Source: Fulvimarina pelagi HTCC2506 (GTDB taxonomy: Bacteria; Pseudomonadota; Alphaproteobacteria; Rhizobiales; Rhizobiaceae). Taken from it: a stretch of DNA of 64,000 nucleotides. The notes below the pieces were generated by a model, which saw nothing but the letters and a program-made list of their open reading frames with translations, made no database searches and was not told the DNA's origin. This document shows positions 36,958 to 50,178 of this stretch, piece after piece. Each line of letters begins with the position of its first letter. The stretch's first letter is position 1. The stretch spans positions 600,195 through 664,194 of the forward strand of contig NZ_DS022272.1 in NCBI RefSeq assembly GCF_000153705.1, read 5' to 3'. The translations under genes were made by a program, and so were the position numbers.

Positions 36958-39900
36958 CTAGCCGACCGCCAGCCCCGACGGACGCCTCAGATCGAGCGTC
37001 ATCGGGAAGCTCGGATCGGCGATCTCGCGGACCGGCGCGTAGCTACCCGGCGTATGGCCGATCGGCTCGAAGCGCGCGAGGCGGCGGGCTTCGGCTTCGT
37101 AGGAGTTGACCGGGAAGGTGTCGTAGTTCCGCCCGCCCGGATGAGCGACGTGATAGGTACAGCCGCCCAGCGACCGCCTCGACCACGTATCGTAGATGTC
37201 GAAAGTGAGCGGTGCATGCACCGGGATCGTCGGATGGAGGCCGGATGGCGGCTGCCATGCCTTGAAGCGCACGCCCGCGACGGCCTCCTTGCCCGTTCCG
37301 GTCGCCGTCATCGGCACCTCGCGGCCGTTGCAGGTGACGATGTGACGGGCCTTGTCGAAATTCGAGAGCTTCACCTGAAGGCGCTCGACGGATGAATCGA
37401 CGAAGCGCACCGTGCCGCCGATCGCGCCGGTCTCGCCCATCACATGCCACGGCTCCAGCGCCTGCCGCAGTTCGAGTTCGATACCCTCGCGCTCGATCTT
37501 GCCGCAGAATGGGAAGCGGAATTCGGCCTGCGCCTCGAACCATTCGGGCCGCATCGGATAGCCGGCACGGGTGAGATCGCCGAGAACGTCGAGGAAATCC
37601 TGCCAGACGAATTCCGGTAGCATGAAGCGATCGTGCAGGTTCGTCCCCCAGCGCACGAACTTGCCGTCTTCCGGCTGCTTCCAGAATTTCGCGATCATCG
37701 CGCGGATCAGCAGCTGCTGGGCGAGCGACATCTTCGGCTCGGGCGGCATCTCGAAGCCGCGAAATTCGACGAGGCCGAGGCGGCCCGTCGGACCGTCCGG
37801 CGAATAGAGCTTGTCGATGCAGATCTCGGCGCGATGGGTGTTGCCCGTCACGTCGATCAGGAGATTGCGGAATAACCGGTCGACCAGCCAGGGCGGCGTC
37901 GAGAAACTGTCCTCGGTCACCTGCGCCATGGCGATTTCCAGCTCGTAGAGCTGGTCGTGCCGGCCTTCGTCGATGCGCGGGGCCTGGCTCGTCGGGCCGA
38001 TGAAGAGGCCGGAGAAGAGGTAGGAGAGCGACGGATGGCGCTGCCAGTAGAGGACCAGCGACTTCAGGAGATCCGGCCGGCGCAGGAAGGGTGAGTCGAG
38101 CGGCGTTGCGCCGCCGACCACCACATGATTGCCGCCGCCGGTGCCGGCATGCTTGCCGTCCACCATGAACTTGTCGGTGCCGAGGCGCGACTGCCGGGCA
38201 TCCTCATAGACGCCTTGGGTGATCGCCTTCGCCTCCTCCCAGCTCGAAGCCGGGTGGACGTTCACCTCGATGACCCCCGGATCGGGGGCGACCCGAATCA
38301 CGTTAAGCCGAGGATCGTGTGGAGGGGCATAACCCTCGATCTGAATGGGCATATCGAGATCGCGCGCGGCCTCCTCGATCGCACCGAGCAGGTCGAGATA
38401 GGCTTCCGTCAGCTCCAGCGGTGGCATGAAGACGCAAAGCTTCCCGTCGCGCGGTTCGACCGAGAGCGCTGTTCGAACGAAGCCATGGATCTCGGCGTTC
38501 TCCGCAGCGACCGCTGTGAAGGTGGTGCCGCGCGGAACCGTCGAACCGTCGGCTTGTGAAGACAGCGGCGGCAGCGGCGTCATTTCGCGCCGCCGGCCGG
38601 CGACCGTGTCGGCTTTCGCTGAGTTCGGATCGTGCGTCTGCCGCTCGGTGCGGCCCCATTGTTCGCGGCTCTGCGGCGGCAGCGGCGGGAAAGGCTGGGT
38701 TGGGTCGGCGGGATGGATATAGGGATAGTCGCCCTTGCCCAGATAGGGCAGGGAGGCCAGCGGCAGGCGGTAGCCGAGGGCCGAGTCGCCCGGCGTCAAG
38801 TAAAGATGCTTGCGTCGCGTCCGCCATCTTTCCGACATCCAGCGGACCTTGCTCGACCGCGACTGCCAGGCCTGGACCGGCAGCACGTGCCCGGTCGGCT
38901 TCGACAGGCCGTGATCGAAGACCTTCGCGAGCCGCGCGCGCTCCTCGCGATCTTCGAGCTTGGAATCGGTCGGCTCGACATTGTCCGGCAGGCCCTGTTC
39001 GCGGGCGATCCAGAAGGATGCGTCCTCGAAGGCCGGCAACACGTTTTCGGCCTGGATTTCCAACGCCTCGGCGACGGCCTTCGTGAAGGCCTCCGACTCG
39101 TCCGGCCCGATTTCGGCCTCGGTCTTTTCGCGGGCGACGAGATCGCTGTTCTGCCAGATCGGCGCGCCGTCCTTGCGCCAGTAGAGGGAGAAGGTCCAGC
39201 GTGGCAGGGTCTCGCCCGGATACCACTTGCCCTGGCCGTAATGCAGAAATCCGCCCGGGGCGAAGCGGTCGCGCAGGCGGCGGATCATGTCGTCGCCGAG
39301 GCCTCGCTTCATCGGGCCGGTCGCGTCGGAGTTCCACTCGGGCGATTCGAACTCGTCGATCGAGACGAAGGTCGGCTCGCCGCCCATGGTAAGGCGCACA
39401 TCGTTCGCCTCGAGCTCCGCGTCGACCGTCTTGCCGAGCGCGTCGAGCGCTTCCCAGCTTTCGTCGGAGAAGGGATAAGTGACGCGCGGGCGCTCCGAGA
39501 TGCGGCCCACCGTCATGTCGAATTCGAAATCGACCTCGGCGAAGCCGACGAGACCCGAGATCGGCGCGGCAGAGCGGTAGTGCGGCGTTGCGGCGAGGGG
39601 AATGTGGCTCTCGCCCGTTAGGAGCCCGGAGGTCGGATCGAGGCCGATCCACCCTGCGCCGGGAATGTAGACTTCGCCCCAGGCGTGGAGATCGGTGAAG
39701 TCATGGCTCGTGCCGGCCGGCCCGTCGAGCGAGACGACATCCGGCTTCAGCTGGATGAGGTAGCCGGACACGAAGCGCGCGGCGAAGCCGAGATGCCTCA
39801 GCGTGTTGACGAGGAGCCAGGAGGAATCGCGGCAGGACCCGGAATTCTTGGTCAGCGTTTCGTCGGGCGTCTGAACGCCGGGCTCCATTCGGACGAGATA

Positions 39901-40374
39901 GTCGACCCGCTTCTCGATCTTCTGGTTGAGCCCGACGAGGAAATCGATGGTGCGCTGGCCGGGCATCAGGTCGATCTCTTCGATGAACGCGCGGAACCTC
40001 TCGCCCGCCGGTTCCGGGTCGAGATAGGATTCGAGCTCCTTCTTCACCTCGTCCGGATAGGTGAAGGGGAATTCCTCGGCATGCTCCTCGATGAAGAAGT
40101 CGAAGGGGTTGTAGACCGTCATGTCGGCGAGGAGATCGACCTCGATCTTGAACTCGCGCACCGGCTCGGGGAAGACGAAGCGGGCGAGATAGTTGCCAAA
40201 CGGGTCTTGGTGCCAGTTGACGAAATGCTGTTCGGGCGAAACCTTCAACGAGTAGGACGGTATACGGGTCCGCGAATGCGGTGCTGGCCGCAGCCGGATC
40301 ACCTGGGGGCCGAGGACGACCGGGCGGTCGTACTTGTAATGGGTCAGGTGGCGAAGGCTGGCGAGGATCGACAT
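36958..40374 (-). CDS. Transglutaminase fused to putative amidoligase (DUF2126)
   Basis: The 1138-residue product has a bacterial transglutaminase N-terminal beta domain (1-85), a transglutaminase core with Cys181 (SGSCRDSSW), His230 (LHAWGEVY) and Asp246 (GLDPTSG), and a very long C-terminal region (about 300-1138) matching the DUF2126 family, which is listed as a putative amidoligase of the glutamine-synthetase-like fold. Its landmarks are [10 protein letters not shown] near 332, [20 protein letters not shown] near 748 and a terminal [20 protein letters not shown] segment. No signal peptide. The fusion of an amide-bond former with a peptide-cleaving fold fits synthesis or tagging of a peptide. 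It is divergent from the metallopeptidase gene. Confidence 0.88.
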   Translation of the reverse strand: MSILASLRHLTHYKYDRPVVLGPQVIRLRPAPHSRTRIPSYSLKVSPEQHFVNWHQDPFGNYLARFVFPEPVREFKIEVDLLADMTVYNPFDFFIEEHAEEFPFTYPDEVKKELESYLDPEPAGERFRAFIEEIDLMPGQRTIDFLVGLNQKIEKRVDYLVRMEPGVQTPDETLTKNSGSCRDSSWLLVNTLRHLGFAARFVSGYLIQLKPDVVSLDGPAGTSHDFTDLHAWGEVYIPGAGWIGLDPTSGLLTGESHIPLAATPHYRSAAPISGLVGFAEVDFEFDMTVGRISERPRVTYPFSDESWEALDALGKTVDAELEANDVRLTMGGEPTFVSIDEFESPEWNSDATGPMKRGLGDDMIRRLRDRFAPGGFLHYGQGKWYPGETLPRWTFSLYWRKDGAPIWQNSDLVAREKTEAEIGPDESEAFTKAVAEALEIQAENVLPAFEDASFWIAREQGLPDNVEPTDSKLEDREERARLAKVFDHGLSKPTGHVLPVQAWQSRSSKVRWMSERWRTRRKHLYLTPGDSALGYRLPLASLPYLGKGDYPYIHPADPTQPFPPLPPQSREQWGRTERQTHDPNSAKADTVAGRRREMTPLPPLSSQADGSTVPRGTTFTAVAAENAEIHGFVRTALSVEPRDGKLCVFMPPLELTEAYLDLLGAIEEAARDLDMPIQIEGYAPPHDPRLNVIRVAPDPGVIEVNVHPASSWEEAKAITQGVYEDARQSRLGTDKFMVDGKHAGTGGGNHVVVGGATPLDSPFLRRPDLLKSLVLYWQRHPSLSYLFSGLFIGPTSQAPRIDEGRHDQLYELEIAMAQVTEDSFSTPPWLVDRLFRNLLIDVTGNTHRAEICIDKLYSPDGPTGRLGLVEFRGFEMPPEPKMSLAQQLLIRAMIAKFWKQPEDGKFVRWGTNLHDRFMLPEFVWQDFLDVLGDLTRAGYPMRPEWFEAQAEFRFPFCGKIEREGIELELRQALEPWHVMGETGAIGGTVRFVDSSVERLQVKLSNFDKARHIVTCNGREVPMTATGTGKEAVAGVRFKAWQPPSGLHPTIPVHAPLTFDIYDTWSRRSLGGCTYHVAHPGGRNYDTFPVNSYEAEARRLARFEPIGHTPGSYAPVREIADPSFPMTLDLRRPSGLAVG

Positions 40375-40583
40375 GGGCGCTTTCTGATTCCGCTTCGGCT
40401 TTCAGTTCGTCACCTATGCTTAGACCAGAGCTGCAAGCCGACAAGGGCCGGCAGCTATCCCCTTCGTCGAACAATGCACGATATTGTATCCGAATTGCCG
40501 GGTTGGTCGGAACGATCGTACTGTTTCCGCATTGACGCCCATCGCGCGACCGCGCGCGTAACAATTGCCCCAGGGACCTGACA

Positions 40584-41681
40584 ATGAAACTGTTTTCCTG
40601 CTCGGCCTGTCAGCAGGTCGTGTTCTTTGAAAACGTCGCCTGCGAAAGATGCGGCCGCTCGCTCGGCTACGATCCGCAGCGCGAAGAAATGATCGCGCTC
40701 GATAAGGAAGACGACTTCTGGAAGGAAGCCGGTTCCCATTCGGACGTATCGACTCTCAAATATTGCGACAACTATCAGTACGGCGTCTGCAACTGGCTGC
40801 TTCCGGCGGATACCGAGGACATGTATTGTCTCGCTTGTCGGCACAATGAAACCGTTCCCAACGTTGCCGACCCAGTGAATCTTGCCCGTTGGCAGAAGAT
40901 GGAAATCGGCAAGCATCGCCTTTTCTATGCAATCAACCGCTTCGGCCTGCCGCTCGCGACGCGCAACGAGCACGAAGAAGGCCTCGGCTTCGACTTTCTT
41001 GCCGAGGACGACGGCACGCCCGGAAACGTCATGACCGGGCACGATCGCGGCCTCATCACCATCGCGCTCGCCGAAGCCGACGATGCCGAGCGCGTCAGCC
41101 GGCGTCAGTCCATGGGCGAGCCTTACCGGACGCTGCTCGGGCATTTCCGCCACGAAGTCGGCCACTGGTACTGGGATCGCATCGTGCGCGACGGCAACGA
41201 GGGCGCGCTGGACGCCTGCCGTGGGCTCTTCGGCGACGACACCGAAGATTACGGCGAAGCGCTGCAGCGCCATTACGAGAACGGTCCGAAGCCCGACTGG
41301 CAGAATGAGTATGTCTCATCTTATGCCGGCGCTCATGCCTGGGAGGACTTCGCCGAGACCTGGGCGCACTATCTCCACATCGTCGACACGCTGGAGACCG
41401 GTCATGCCTGGGGCGTGACCGTCGATCCGCGCATCCCGGACCAGGGGCTGTTGACGACACGGATCGATTTCGATCCGTATGCGCGCGATACGTCGATCGA
41501 GCAGATCACCGACGCATGGTTGCCGCTTTCCGCGGCCCTCAACTCGTTCAACCGCTCGATGGGCCATCAGGATCTCTATCCGTTCGTCCTGTCTTCCGCG
41601 GTAATCGAGAAGCTGGGCTTCATGCACGATCTCGTGCGCGGCGAGGCGGGGCGGAAGGGAAGGCAGGCGCAGGCTGCCTGA
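40584..41681 (+). CDS. Zinc-ribbon putative metallopeptidase (Peptidase_Mx type)
   Basis: The 365-residue product begins with a zinc ribbon (Cys6-x2-Cys9 ... Cys20-x2-Cys23), continues with further paired cysteines (61, 69, 82, 85) and contains HEVGHWYWD (His190-Glu191-x2-His194), the zincin active-site motif, with downstream acidic residues (WEDFAETWAHYLH near 255) able to provide the third ligand. This matches the COG4307 family, which commonly neighbours DUF2126/transglutaminase and ATP-grasp/alpha-E genes. The substrate is unknown; a product of that ligase system is a natural guess. It is divergent from the DUF2126 gene across a 209-base gap. Confidence 0.88.
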   Translation: MKLFSCSACQQVVFFENVACERCGRSLGYDPQREEMIALDKEDDFWKEAGSHSDVSTLKYCDNYQYGVCNWLLPADTEDMYCLACRHNETVPNVADPVNLARWQKMEIGKHRLFYAINRFGLPLATRNEHEEGLGFDFLAEDDGTPGNVMTGHDRGLITIALAEADDAERVSRRQSMGEPYRTLLGHFRHEVGHWYWDRIVRDGNEGALDACRGLFGDDTEDYGEALQRHYENGPKPDWQNEYVSSYAGAHAWEDFAETWAHYLHIVDTLETGHAWGVTVDPRIPDQGLLTTRIDFDPYARDTSIEQITDAWLPLSAALNSFNRSMGHQDLYPFVLSSAVIEKLGFMHDLVRGEAGRKGRQAQAA

Positions 41682-41975
41682 TCCTGGCTGTGGTCCTCCC
41701 GATCGGGGGATTCGACGAGAGAGATCCGCGCCCGGTTCGGTTCGAGCCGGGCGTCGTTCGTTTCGCGCCGAAGCCTAATCGTCGTTCGGTCGCGCGCGAT
41801 ATGAGTTCCTTGTCTGGCGATGATTATTTGAGCGGCTTGCGGGCTGGAACTGGCGGCGTTCGCTCCAATTAGGCGAAGGGCGTTGCGGTGTACGGAAATG
41901 CCGTAGCCTGGCATCGGATTTGGACCACGGATAGCCGGATGATGCTCCTCTAATAGAAGGACACGGCCTGACCAC
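41682..41975 (+). other. Intergenic region with 11-bp hairpin
   Basis: CGCCCGGTTCG-gtt-CGAGCCGGGCG (41729-41753, one T-G wobble) forms a strong hairpin 47 bases after the metallopeptidase stop, followed by the T-rich TCGTTCGTTTC. It may be a weak terminator. The rest must contain the promoter of the treZ operon, but I see no clear element. Confidence 0.4.
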
Positions 41976-43858
<1,883 letters not shown>

Positions 43859-43862
<4 letters not shown>

Positions 43863-45715
43863 GCCGATCACTCGACCTGCTGGCTGAAAGCCACGGAATC
43901 CAGTCGGTCTATACCTCTGAGATGGGCGAGCGGAAGGTCATTGCCGATGAAGCGAAAGAGCGACTGCTAATGGCATTGTCGGTCGATCCTGAGAATGGCG
44001 AACAAGGGCATTTCTCGGAAGCGAGGCAGGCGCCTGAGAAGAGTTGCGCGCTTCCGCCCGTAGTGGCCAAGCATCGTCGCTGGGGCATATCGTGCCAGCT
44101 TTACGGGCTGCGCTCGCAGCGCAATCTCGGCATCGGCGATTACGAGGATCTCGCGCGGCTGGCGGTCATCGCGGCGCGCGAGGGCGCGTCATTCATCGGC
44201 GTCAATCCGCTGCATGCACTCTTTATGGCCGACGGTAGTCGCATCTCGCCCTATTCGCCCTCGACCCGGCGCTTCAACAACCCGCTCTATCTTGCCATCG
44301 ACAAGATCGAGGGGGGTGCGAAAGCGATCGAGACGCTCCGCGCGGACGAGCCGGCACTGTTCGAAGGGCTCGACGGATCGCTGGTCGATTATCCGACGGT
44401 CTGCCGCCTGAAGAATCGTCTGCTCCGGATGATCTACGGAACGCGGAAGGACGATATCGCCGCGTCCCAGGCGTTTGAGCGTTTCGTCTCCGGCAGCGGA
44501 TCGACCTTGCACGACTTCGCACTTTTCGAGGCGATCTCGCAGTCTCAGGTCGCCGATGGCGGCCATGCCGGCTGGCATCACTGGCCGGAAGCACTGCAGG
44601 ATCGGACGAGCGATGCCGTGGACGATTTCGAGCGCGACAACTTCGACGAGATCAACTTCCACAAATGGCTGCAGTTCGAGGTCGACGAACAGATCGCCAG
44701 CGTGCAGGCGCGTGCGAAATCCGAGGGTATGGCAATCGGGCTCTATCTCGATCTCGCGGTCGGCGTGGCCCCGGATGGTGCCGAGACTTGGGCCGATCCG
44801 GCGCTGACCGTTGCTGCAGCCCGCGTGGGCGCGCCGCCGGACATGTTTAACTCGGCCGGCCAGGACTGGGGCCTCGCACCGCTCTCTCCGAAGGCGCTTC
44901 AGGAACGGGACTATACGCCGCTGCGCAACGCCTTCGGACAGCTCACGCTCCATGCCGGCGCGGTGCGTATCGACCATGCGATGGGACTTGCGCGGCTATG
45001 GTGGATTCCCGGAGACCAGTCCTCGGCCGGGGGCGGTTATGTCCGCTATCCGCTGGGCGAGATGGTCGATGCTGTCGCAGAAGCCTCGAACACCAATCAT
45101 TGTATTGTCATCGGCGAGGATCTGGGGACCGTACCAGAAGGCTTTCGGGACACGATGGAGCAGGCCAACATCCTCTCCTACCGGGTCCTCTATTTCGAGC
45201 GCCGAGACGATGCGTTCCTGGCGCCTCATATCTATCCGAAACTCGCGCTCGCCTGTATCTCGACCCATGATCTCGCACCGCTTGCGGGCTGGTGGAAGGG
45301 CACCGACATCAAGCTGCGCGAGGAAGCCGGTACGCAGGATTCGGCCGCGACCCAGCGCGACCTGAAGAGCCGCGCGGAAGAGCGGATCGACCTTCTCGTC
45401 GCCTTGCGCAAAGCTAGCCTGATACCTCACGAATACGAGCAGATGCTCAACGGAGATGCGCCTTTGTCCGCCGAGTTGAACCAAGTTCTTAGCGAGGCGG
45501 TCCACCGCTATGTCGCGCGCACGCCGTCGCTGCTCCTCACTGTTCAGCTGGAAGACATGCTTGGTGCTACCCACCAGCCGAACCTTCCCGGCACCACTGA
45601 TCAGTACCCCAATTGGCGCATACGCCAGGATTTCGCTCTTGAAGATCTCGACGGACACGAGCGCTTCCTAAGTTTGGCGCGGGCAATGCGCGAAGAAAGG
45701 CCGAACCCCTCATGA
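43859..45715 (+). CDS. malQ: 4-alpha-glucanotransferase
   Basis: GH77 enzyme that transfers maltodextrin segments between chains, lengthening short malto-oligosaccharides for TreY. The 618-residue product has an N-terminal domain (about 1-70), then WGISCQLYGLRSQRNLGIGD near residue 77, GLYLDLAVGVAPDGAETW near 298 (nucleophile Asp region), VRIDHAMGLARLWW near 371 and CIVIGEDLGTVPEGF near 415 (acid Glu). The start is TTG 43859, overlapping the treZ stop; no better start retains the N-terminal domain. Confidence 0.92.
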
Positions 45716-48408
45716 CCGCGCCACTCGTCTCAACCTATCGGCTTCAATTCAGGGAAGGCACTGATTTCGCAACTGCGCGCGATCTCGCTCGCTACTGGAA
45801 ACGTCTCGGCATAAGCCATCTCTACGCTTCTCCAATCTTCGCGGCTTCACAAGGATCGACCCACGGCTACGACGTTACCGACTACAACGCGCTGGAGGAG
45901 GATCTCGGCGGCATCGGCGGCTTCACCGAGATGTCGAACGCGCTCTCCTCAGCCGATATCGGGCTGATCCTCGATTTCGTGCCGAATCACATGGGCGTTT
46001 CCCCGCATAACCATTGGTGGGAGGACGTGCTGCGGTGGGGCGAAGAAAGCCGTTACGCTTATACGTTCGACATCTCCTGGGAAGCCAAGCGCATTCTCGT
46101 CCCCGTGCTCGGCAAGCCTTATGGCGATGCGCTGGAAGCCGGCGATTTGACGATCGTCCTCGACGAGGCGACACCCGCCTTCCGCTTCGATGCGGCGGGC
46201 TACGGCCTGCCGATCGATCCTCGCACCTACGGCCACGTCTTCGGCCTTCTCGACCACGATGAACGCGATCGACTGGTGCGGCGCTTCTCCGTTTCCACGC
46301 CGCCGGAAGCCGACGAATTGCGCGAACGGCTGAGCGAGCACCTGCAGGATGAAAGCTTCCGCACGGCCCTCCATGCGGCGATCTCGGCAATCAACGACGA
46401 CAGGCAGGCGCTCCACGCCCTTCATGAGGCCCAGGCCTGGCGGCTCGCCTGGTGGCGGACGGCCCGCGAGCGCTTGACCTACCGCCGCTTCTTCGAGATC
46501 GCCGACCTGATCGGCGTGAGGCAGGAGATGCGTCGGGTCTTCAGCGAGAGCCATCAGATGATCATCCGGCTTGCGCGCGAGCGTCGGCTCGATGGTGTTC
46601 GCATTGACCATGTCGACGGGTTAGCCGACCCGAAAACCTATCTCGACGATCTCAACCACGCCTTCCGAGCGGTGCGTCGATCTCCGAGCATTCATGTCGA
46701 AAAGATTCTGACCGGCGAGGAGCGCCTGCGCTCTTCCTGGGCGATCGATGGCACGACCGGTTACGAATTCATCACTGCGCTTTCCGACCTCTACGTCGAT
46801 GCCAAGCGCGAAGAGGGCATGAGCGAGGCGTACCACACCTTCATCGGGCGCAGGGAAGACTTGCGCGCGATGATCCTCGCGGAGAAGCGTTCAATCTTTC
46901 AGCGCAATCTTGCAGGCGAACTGACCGTTCTGACTGGCCTTGCACTCGACGTCGCTTCGCGCGGGCTTTCGACCCGCGACCTTGGGCGCGACACGCTCGC
47001 GCGCTCAATTGTGGAGGTCGCCGCCGCACTTCCGGTCTACCGCACCTACGGTTCCGTCGACGGCGTGCCTCGCCGCGACGTCGCGATCATCGACGAAGCT
47101 GTCGATCTGGCGATGACGCGTCGCGAGGTGGAGGCGGACGAGCCGATCCAGTTCATCGGCCGGCTCCTGAAGCTGGACTTCGAGGATGGCGCGGACGTCG
47201 CCGGCGCTCTGAACTTCACGCGCCGGTTCCAGCAGACGACCGGCGCAGTGATGGCCAAGGCCGTCGAGGACACGGTCTTCTACCGCTACAACCGACTGAT
47301 TGCGCTCAACGAGGTGGGCGGTGAGCCAGACCACTACGGGGCCGATGTCGATAGCTTCCACGAGGCGATGCAGGTCCGAATCGAAGACCAGCCTTCGGGT
47401 CTGCTTGCGACGACAACGCACGACACCAAGCGCGGCGAGGATGCGCGTGCTCGCATCTACACGCTTTCCGAGGCGCCGGGCCGCTGGCGCGCGCTGGTCT
47501 CCAGTTTCGCCGCCGTTATGACCGGCTGGCGCAAAGACATCGAGCCTGGCCTTTTCTCCCCGGATCCTGCGACCGAATGGGGTCTTTATCAGGCGCTCCT
47601 CGGCGTCTTGCCCACGGATTTCGATCCCGCCGATAAAGAGCAGTGCGAAGAGATCGCCGAGCGGCTCACGGGTTTCGCGGAAAAGGCAGTGCGGGAGGCC
47701 AAACGCTATACCAGTTGGACGGCGCCTGCCGAGAAGTATGAAAAGGCTTTGCGCAACTTCGTCGAGGCGATGGTCGATCCTCAGGAAGAGCTGATCAGCG
47801 AGTTCTGGTCTAGCGTCCAGCCTTTCGTGGCTGCCGGTGCGCTTAACAGCCTCTCCCAGACGGCAATTAAACTGACTGCGCCCGGCGTTCCGGATATCTA
47901 TCAGGGCACGGAATTCTACGACTTCTCCCTCGTCGATCCGGATAACCGCCGCCCCGTTGATTTCGATGCGCGGATTGAGGCTCTCGAAGCTGAAGCCGAT
48001 CCCGCAGCCCTCCTTGCCGACTGGCGCTCCGGACGCCTGAAGGCGAAACTGACTGCCGCCGGCCTCAAAATGCGGCAAGACGCTTCCACCCTCTTCACGT
48101 TGGGCAGCTATCAGCCGCTCGTCGTTGAAGGGCCAGGTGCTGGTTGGGTGGTAGCCTTCGCGAGGGTCGCCGAGAACGGTGAGGCATCAATCACCGTCGC
48201 GCCACGGATGACCCTGACCCTCCTAGACGGGAAATTGGAACCATCGGTGCCGGCGGAGCGCTGGCAGGGCACGAGCATCGTGCTCCCGGAAGCGCTAGCA
48301 ACGAGGACGTTCAGAGACGTCATGACAGAGGCCGAATGGACCGGCTCGGAGCTTCGCCTCGCTGATGTTCTGCAGACGCTCCCGGTGGCGATGCTTATTT
48401 CCGCCTGA
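45712..48408 (+). CDS. treY: Malto-oligosyltrehalose synthase
   Basis: Intramolecular transglycosylase that turns the reducing-end alpha-1,4 bond of malto-oligosaccharides into the alpha,alpha-1,1 bond of trehalose. The 898-residue product begins VSTYRLQFREGTDFATA and contains SHLYASPIFAASQGSTHGYD near residue 35, LDFVPNHMG near 85, the catalytic region RRLDGVRIDHVDGLADP near 290, TTHDTKRGEDARAR near 567 and a C-terminal GVPDIYQGTEFYDFSLVDPD near 725. It is last in the treZ-malQ-treY operon and overlaps malQ by four bases. Confidence 0.95.
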   Translation: MTAPLVSTYRLQFREGTDFATARDLARYWKRLGISHLYASPIFAASQGSTHGYDVTDYNALEEDLGGIGGFTEMSNALSSADIGLILDFVPNHMGVSPHNHWWEDVLRWGEESRYAYTFDISWEAKRILVPVLGKPYGDALEAGDLTIVLDEATPAFRFDAAGYGLPIDPRTYGHVFGLLDHDERDRLVRRFSVSTPPEADELRERLSEHLQDESFRTALHAAISAINDDRQALHALHEAQAWRLAWWRTARERLTYRRFFEIADLIGVRQEMRRVFSESHQMIIRLARERRLDGVRIDHVDGLADPKTYLDDLNHAFRAVRRSPSIHVEKILTGEERLRSSWAIDGTTGYEFITALSDLYVDAKREEGMSEAYHTFIGRREDLRAMILAEKRSIFQRNLAGELTVLTGLALDVASRGLSTRDLGRDTLARSIVEVAAALPVYRTYGSVDGVPRRDVAIIDEAVDLAMTRREVEADEPIQFIGRLLKLDFEDGADVAGALNFTRRFQQTTGAVMAKAVEDTVFYRYNRLIALNEVGGEPDHYGADVDSFHEAMQVRIEDQPSGLLATTTHDTKRGEDARARIYTLSEAPGRWRALVSSFAAVMTGWRKDIEPGLFSPDPATEWGLYQALLGVLPTDFDPADKEQCEEIAERLTGFAEKAVREAKRYTSWTAPAEKYEKALRNFVEAMVDPQEELISEFWSSVQPFVAAGALNSLSQTAIKLTAPGVPDIYQGTEFYDFSLVDPDNRRPVDFDARIEALEAEADPAALLADWRSGRLKAKLTAAGLKMRQDASTLFTLGSYQPLVVEGPGAGWVVAFARVAENGEASITVAPRMTLTLLDGKLEPSVPAERWQGTSIVLPEALATRTFRDVMTEAEWTGSELRLADVLQTLPVAMLISA

Positions 48409-48487
48409 CGTGTCAGGCGGTCAGGTCTGATCGTCTGAGCTTTATTCGATCCGCGGCAGGCTCAGTCGAAAGGCGGAACCCATTTTC

Positions 48488-48504
48488 GTTGGCCTTAGGC
48501 CAAC
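48488..48504. repeat. Short palindrome between convergent treY and bacA-like genes
   Basis: GTTGGCC-tta-GGCCAAC is a perfect 7-bp inverted repeat between two convergent genes. No T-run follows on either strand, so it is not a standard terminator, though it might end transcripts in both directions. Confidence 0.4.
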
Positions 48505-48558
48505 CGGTCGAAACCTTCCGAAAAAGCGCGGCCGCGCACGGCAATCAGAGCCTCTGTT

Positions 48559-49812
48559 TCACTCCGCCGGTGAATGCCTGGCGAGCCATTCCCGATCGAC
48601 GCTCGGTAGAGGTTCATCGTGGATCGCTGCCTCGAAGCCCTTCAGGCGTTTGTGAATCGACAGCAGTTCGACGATCGTCGTCCATGAATTTACAAGATAT
48701 TGGAACGACGTCCGCACCTGCTGAAAGGCGTTGAGGATCTGGTTCATGGTACCAAGCGTGATCGCACCGACAACGATGGTAGGTGCAAGGATAATATAGG
48801 GGAAGATGTTATCGGTCTGGAGATAACCGATACGCGCCACGTTGAAGTACATATAGTGGAAATAGAGCCGGAAATAGTTGCGGCGCACGCTGGAGTAGAG
48901 AGTGCTGATTTTGGGTGGCTGCGCGCGGTCGGCATTGTCTTCCCCGTAGACGAGCTCCTTTCGATAGGCCGCTTCCACACGCTGGTTCCTGAATTCGAGT
49001 CCAGGCAGCTTGATACCGACAAGCGCAAGAAACGTCGTTCCGAATGCGGACCAGAGCAGCGCTGCAATGACCAGCGGATAGGGAACTTCGCCGATCAGCG
49101 GCAGAGATGTGATATTCGCGGACAAGACGAGGAGTACCGGCAGGAACGCTATGAGCGTCATGACTGCCTCGATGAAGTTCACACCGAGGTTCTCGGTAAT
49201 CGAGGCGAAGCGCATCGTATCTTCCTGGATACGCTGTGAAGCACCCTCGATCATCCTGAGTTTGCCCCAGTAGCTCATGTAATAATCGTTCATCGCCGTT
49301 CGCCAGCGGAAGACGTAGTGGCTGATGAAGAATCGTGTGAGGACACCGACGGTGACCGCAACGAAGGCGATTCCCGCAAAAGTGGCAAGCGAGCCGTAGA
49401 ACTCTGCCTGTGTTACCTCGCTGGTCTGAGCGAGAGCGGCCTGGATGAGGTCGTAGAACGGTCCGTACCATGCGTTGATCGCGACTGAGACCTGAACCTG
49501 GAAGTAAGTGACGAAAATGATCAAAGCCGATCCGAGGATCGACCAGAGCGCCCAAGGATGGGGTTCCTTCCACATCCAGAACGCCGCGAAAAGCGCGACC
49601 ATGACTGCGTAGTAGAGATAGAACCAGATGAACTCGTTAGACCAAAAAATGGAGACGCCGATGACCGGCTCTTCGCCCATCGGCGGACGTGGTAGGCCGA
49701 ACCACACCCCTGATTCGTCCGCGAATCCGTACCAGAGAGCAATCCCGACAACTGCCCAGGCAACAGCCGACAGGAAGAACAGTTTCGGGCTTGGAAAGAA
49801 AGACGGAAACAC
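48559..49812 (-). CDS. BacA/SbmA-type peptide transporter
   Basis: Inner-membrane protein of 417 residues related to the membrane half of ABC exporters but without an ATPase; SbmA uses the proton gradient to import peptides. It shows the family features: about seven hydrophobic segments, [22 protein letters not shown] near residue 170 with [29 protein letters not shown] near 270, and [21 protein letters not shown] near 370. In Rhizobium and Brucella, BacA is needed for chronic host infection and uptake of antimicrobial peptides. The start is GTG 49812 with GAGGTC about 11 bases upstream. Confidence 0.9.
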   Translation of the reverse strand: MFPSFFPSPKLFFLSAVAWAVVGIALWYGFADESGVWFGLPRPPMGEEPVIGVSIFWSNEFIWFYLYYAVMVALFAAFWMWKEPHPWALWSILGSALIIFVTYFQVQVSVAINAWYGPFYDLIQAALAQTSEVTQAEFYGSLATFAGIAFVAVTVGVLTRFFISHYVFRWRTAMNDYYMSYWGKLRMIEGASQRIQEDTMRFASITENLGVNFIEAVMTLIAFLPVLLVLSANITSLPLIGEVPYPLVIAALLWSAFGTTFLALVGIKLPGLEFRNQRVEAAYRKELVYGEDNADRAQPPKISTLYSSVRRNYFRLYFHYMYFNVARIGYLQTDNIFPYIILAPTIVVGAITLGTMNQILNAFQQVRTSFQYLVNSWTTIVELLSIHKRLKGFEAAIHDEPLPSVDREWLARHSPAE

Positions 49813-50178
49813 TGCGGTGACGACCTCGCGTTGAATCGGCCCGCAACAGGACTTGGGCGATCGATACGGACCTTGCTCATAGCGCGCTTCAAGTCCCAGC
49901 GCGATTGAATTCGCAGCAATGTAAAAGGCACCGCGATTAAGTCGCCAAGAATATGACGCTTATGAGGGTGGGTTTTCGGTCATGATTCGAAGCTTAGACG
50001 CGTGATAGCGACATGATACTGGGGGAATCCAACGCGAAAAGTCGGCAGGCAGAGCTCTCCATGACGAGCTACCGAAGTGATCGCGAGGCGAACAGATCGG
50101 TCGTCGATTTAGTTTCTTGTCGAAAGCGTCCTAAGCGAGCACAGAATTGCACAGTACATTTCAATTTGTGAATTGCAC
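49813..50178. other. Intergenic region upstream of the bacA-like gene
   Basis: These 366 bases separate the 3' end of coaA from the start of the bacA-like gene, both on the minus strand. I find no coding frame, tRNA, terminator or confident promoter motif; the region is somewhat less GC-rich than its neighbours around 49920-50180. Confidence 0.4.

Noticed and set aside
38303-39652. 449-codon minus-strand frame within the DUF2126 gene
   Set aside because: Arg/Ala/Gly-rich out-of-frame reading of the true gene, which is open over 1138 codons with intact motifs.
49521-49931. Frame starting [11 protein letters not shown] just upstream of the bacA-like gene
   Set aside because: It is out of frame with BacA and continues antisense-like through the gene; the GTG start at 49812 explains the real product.
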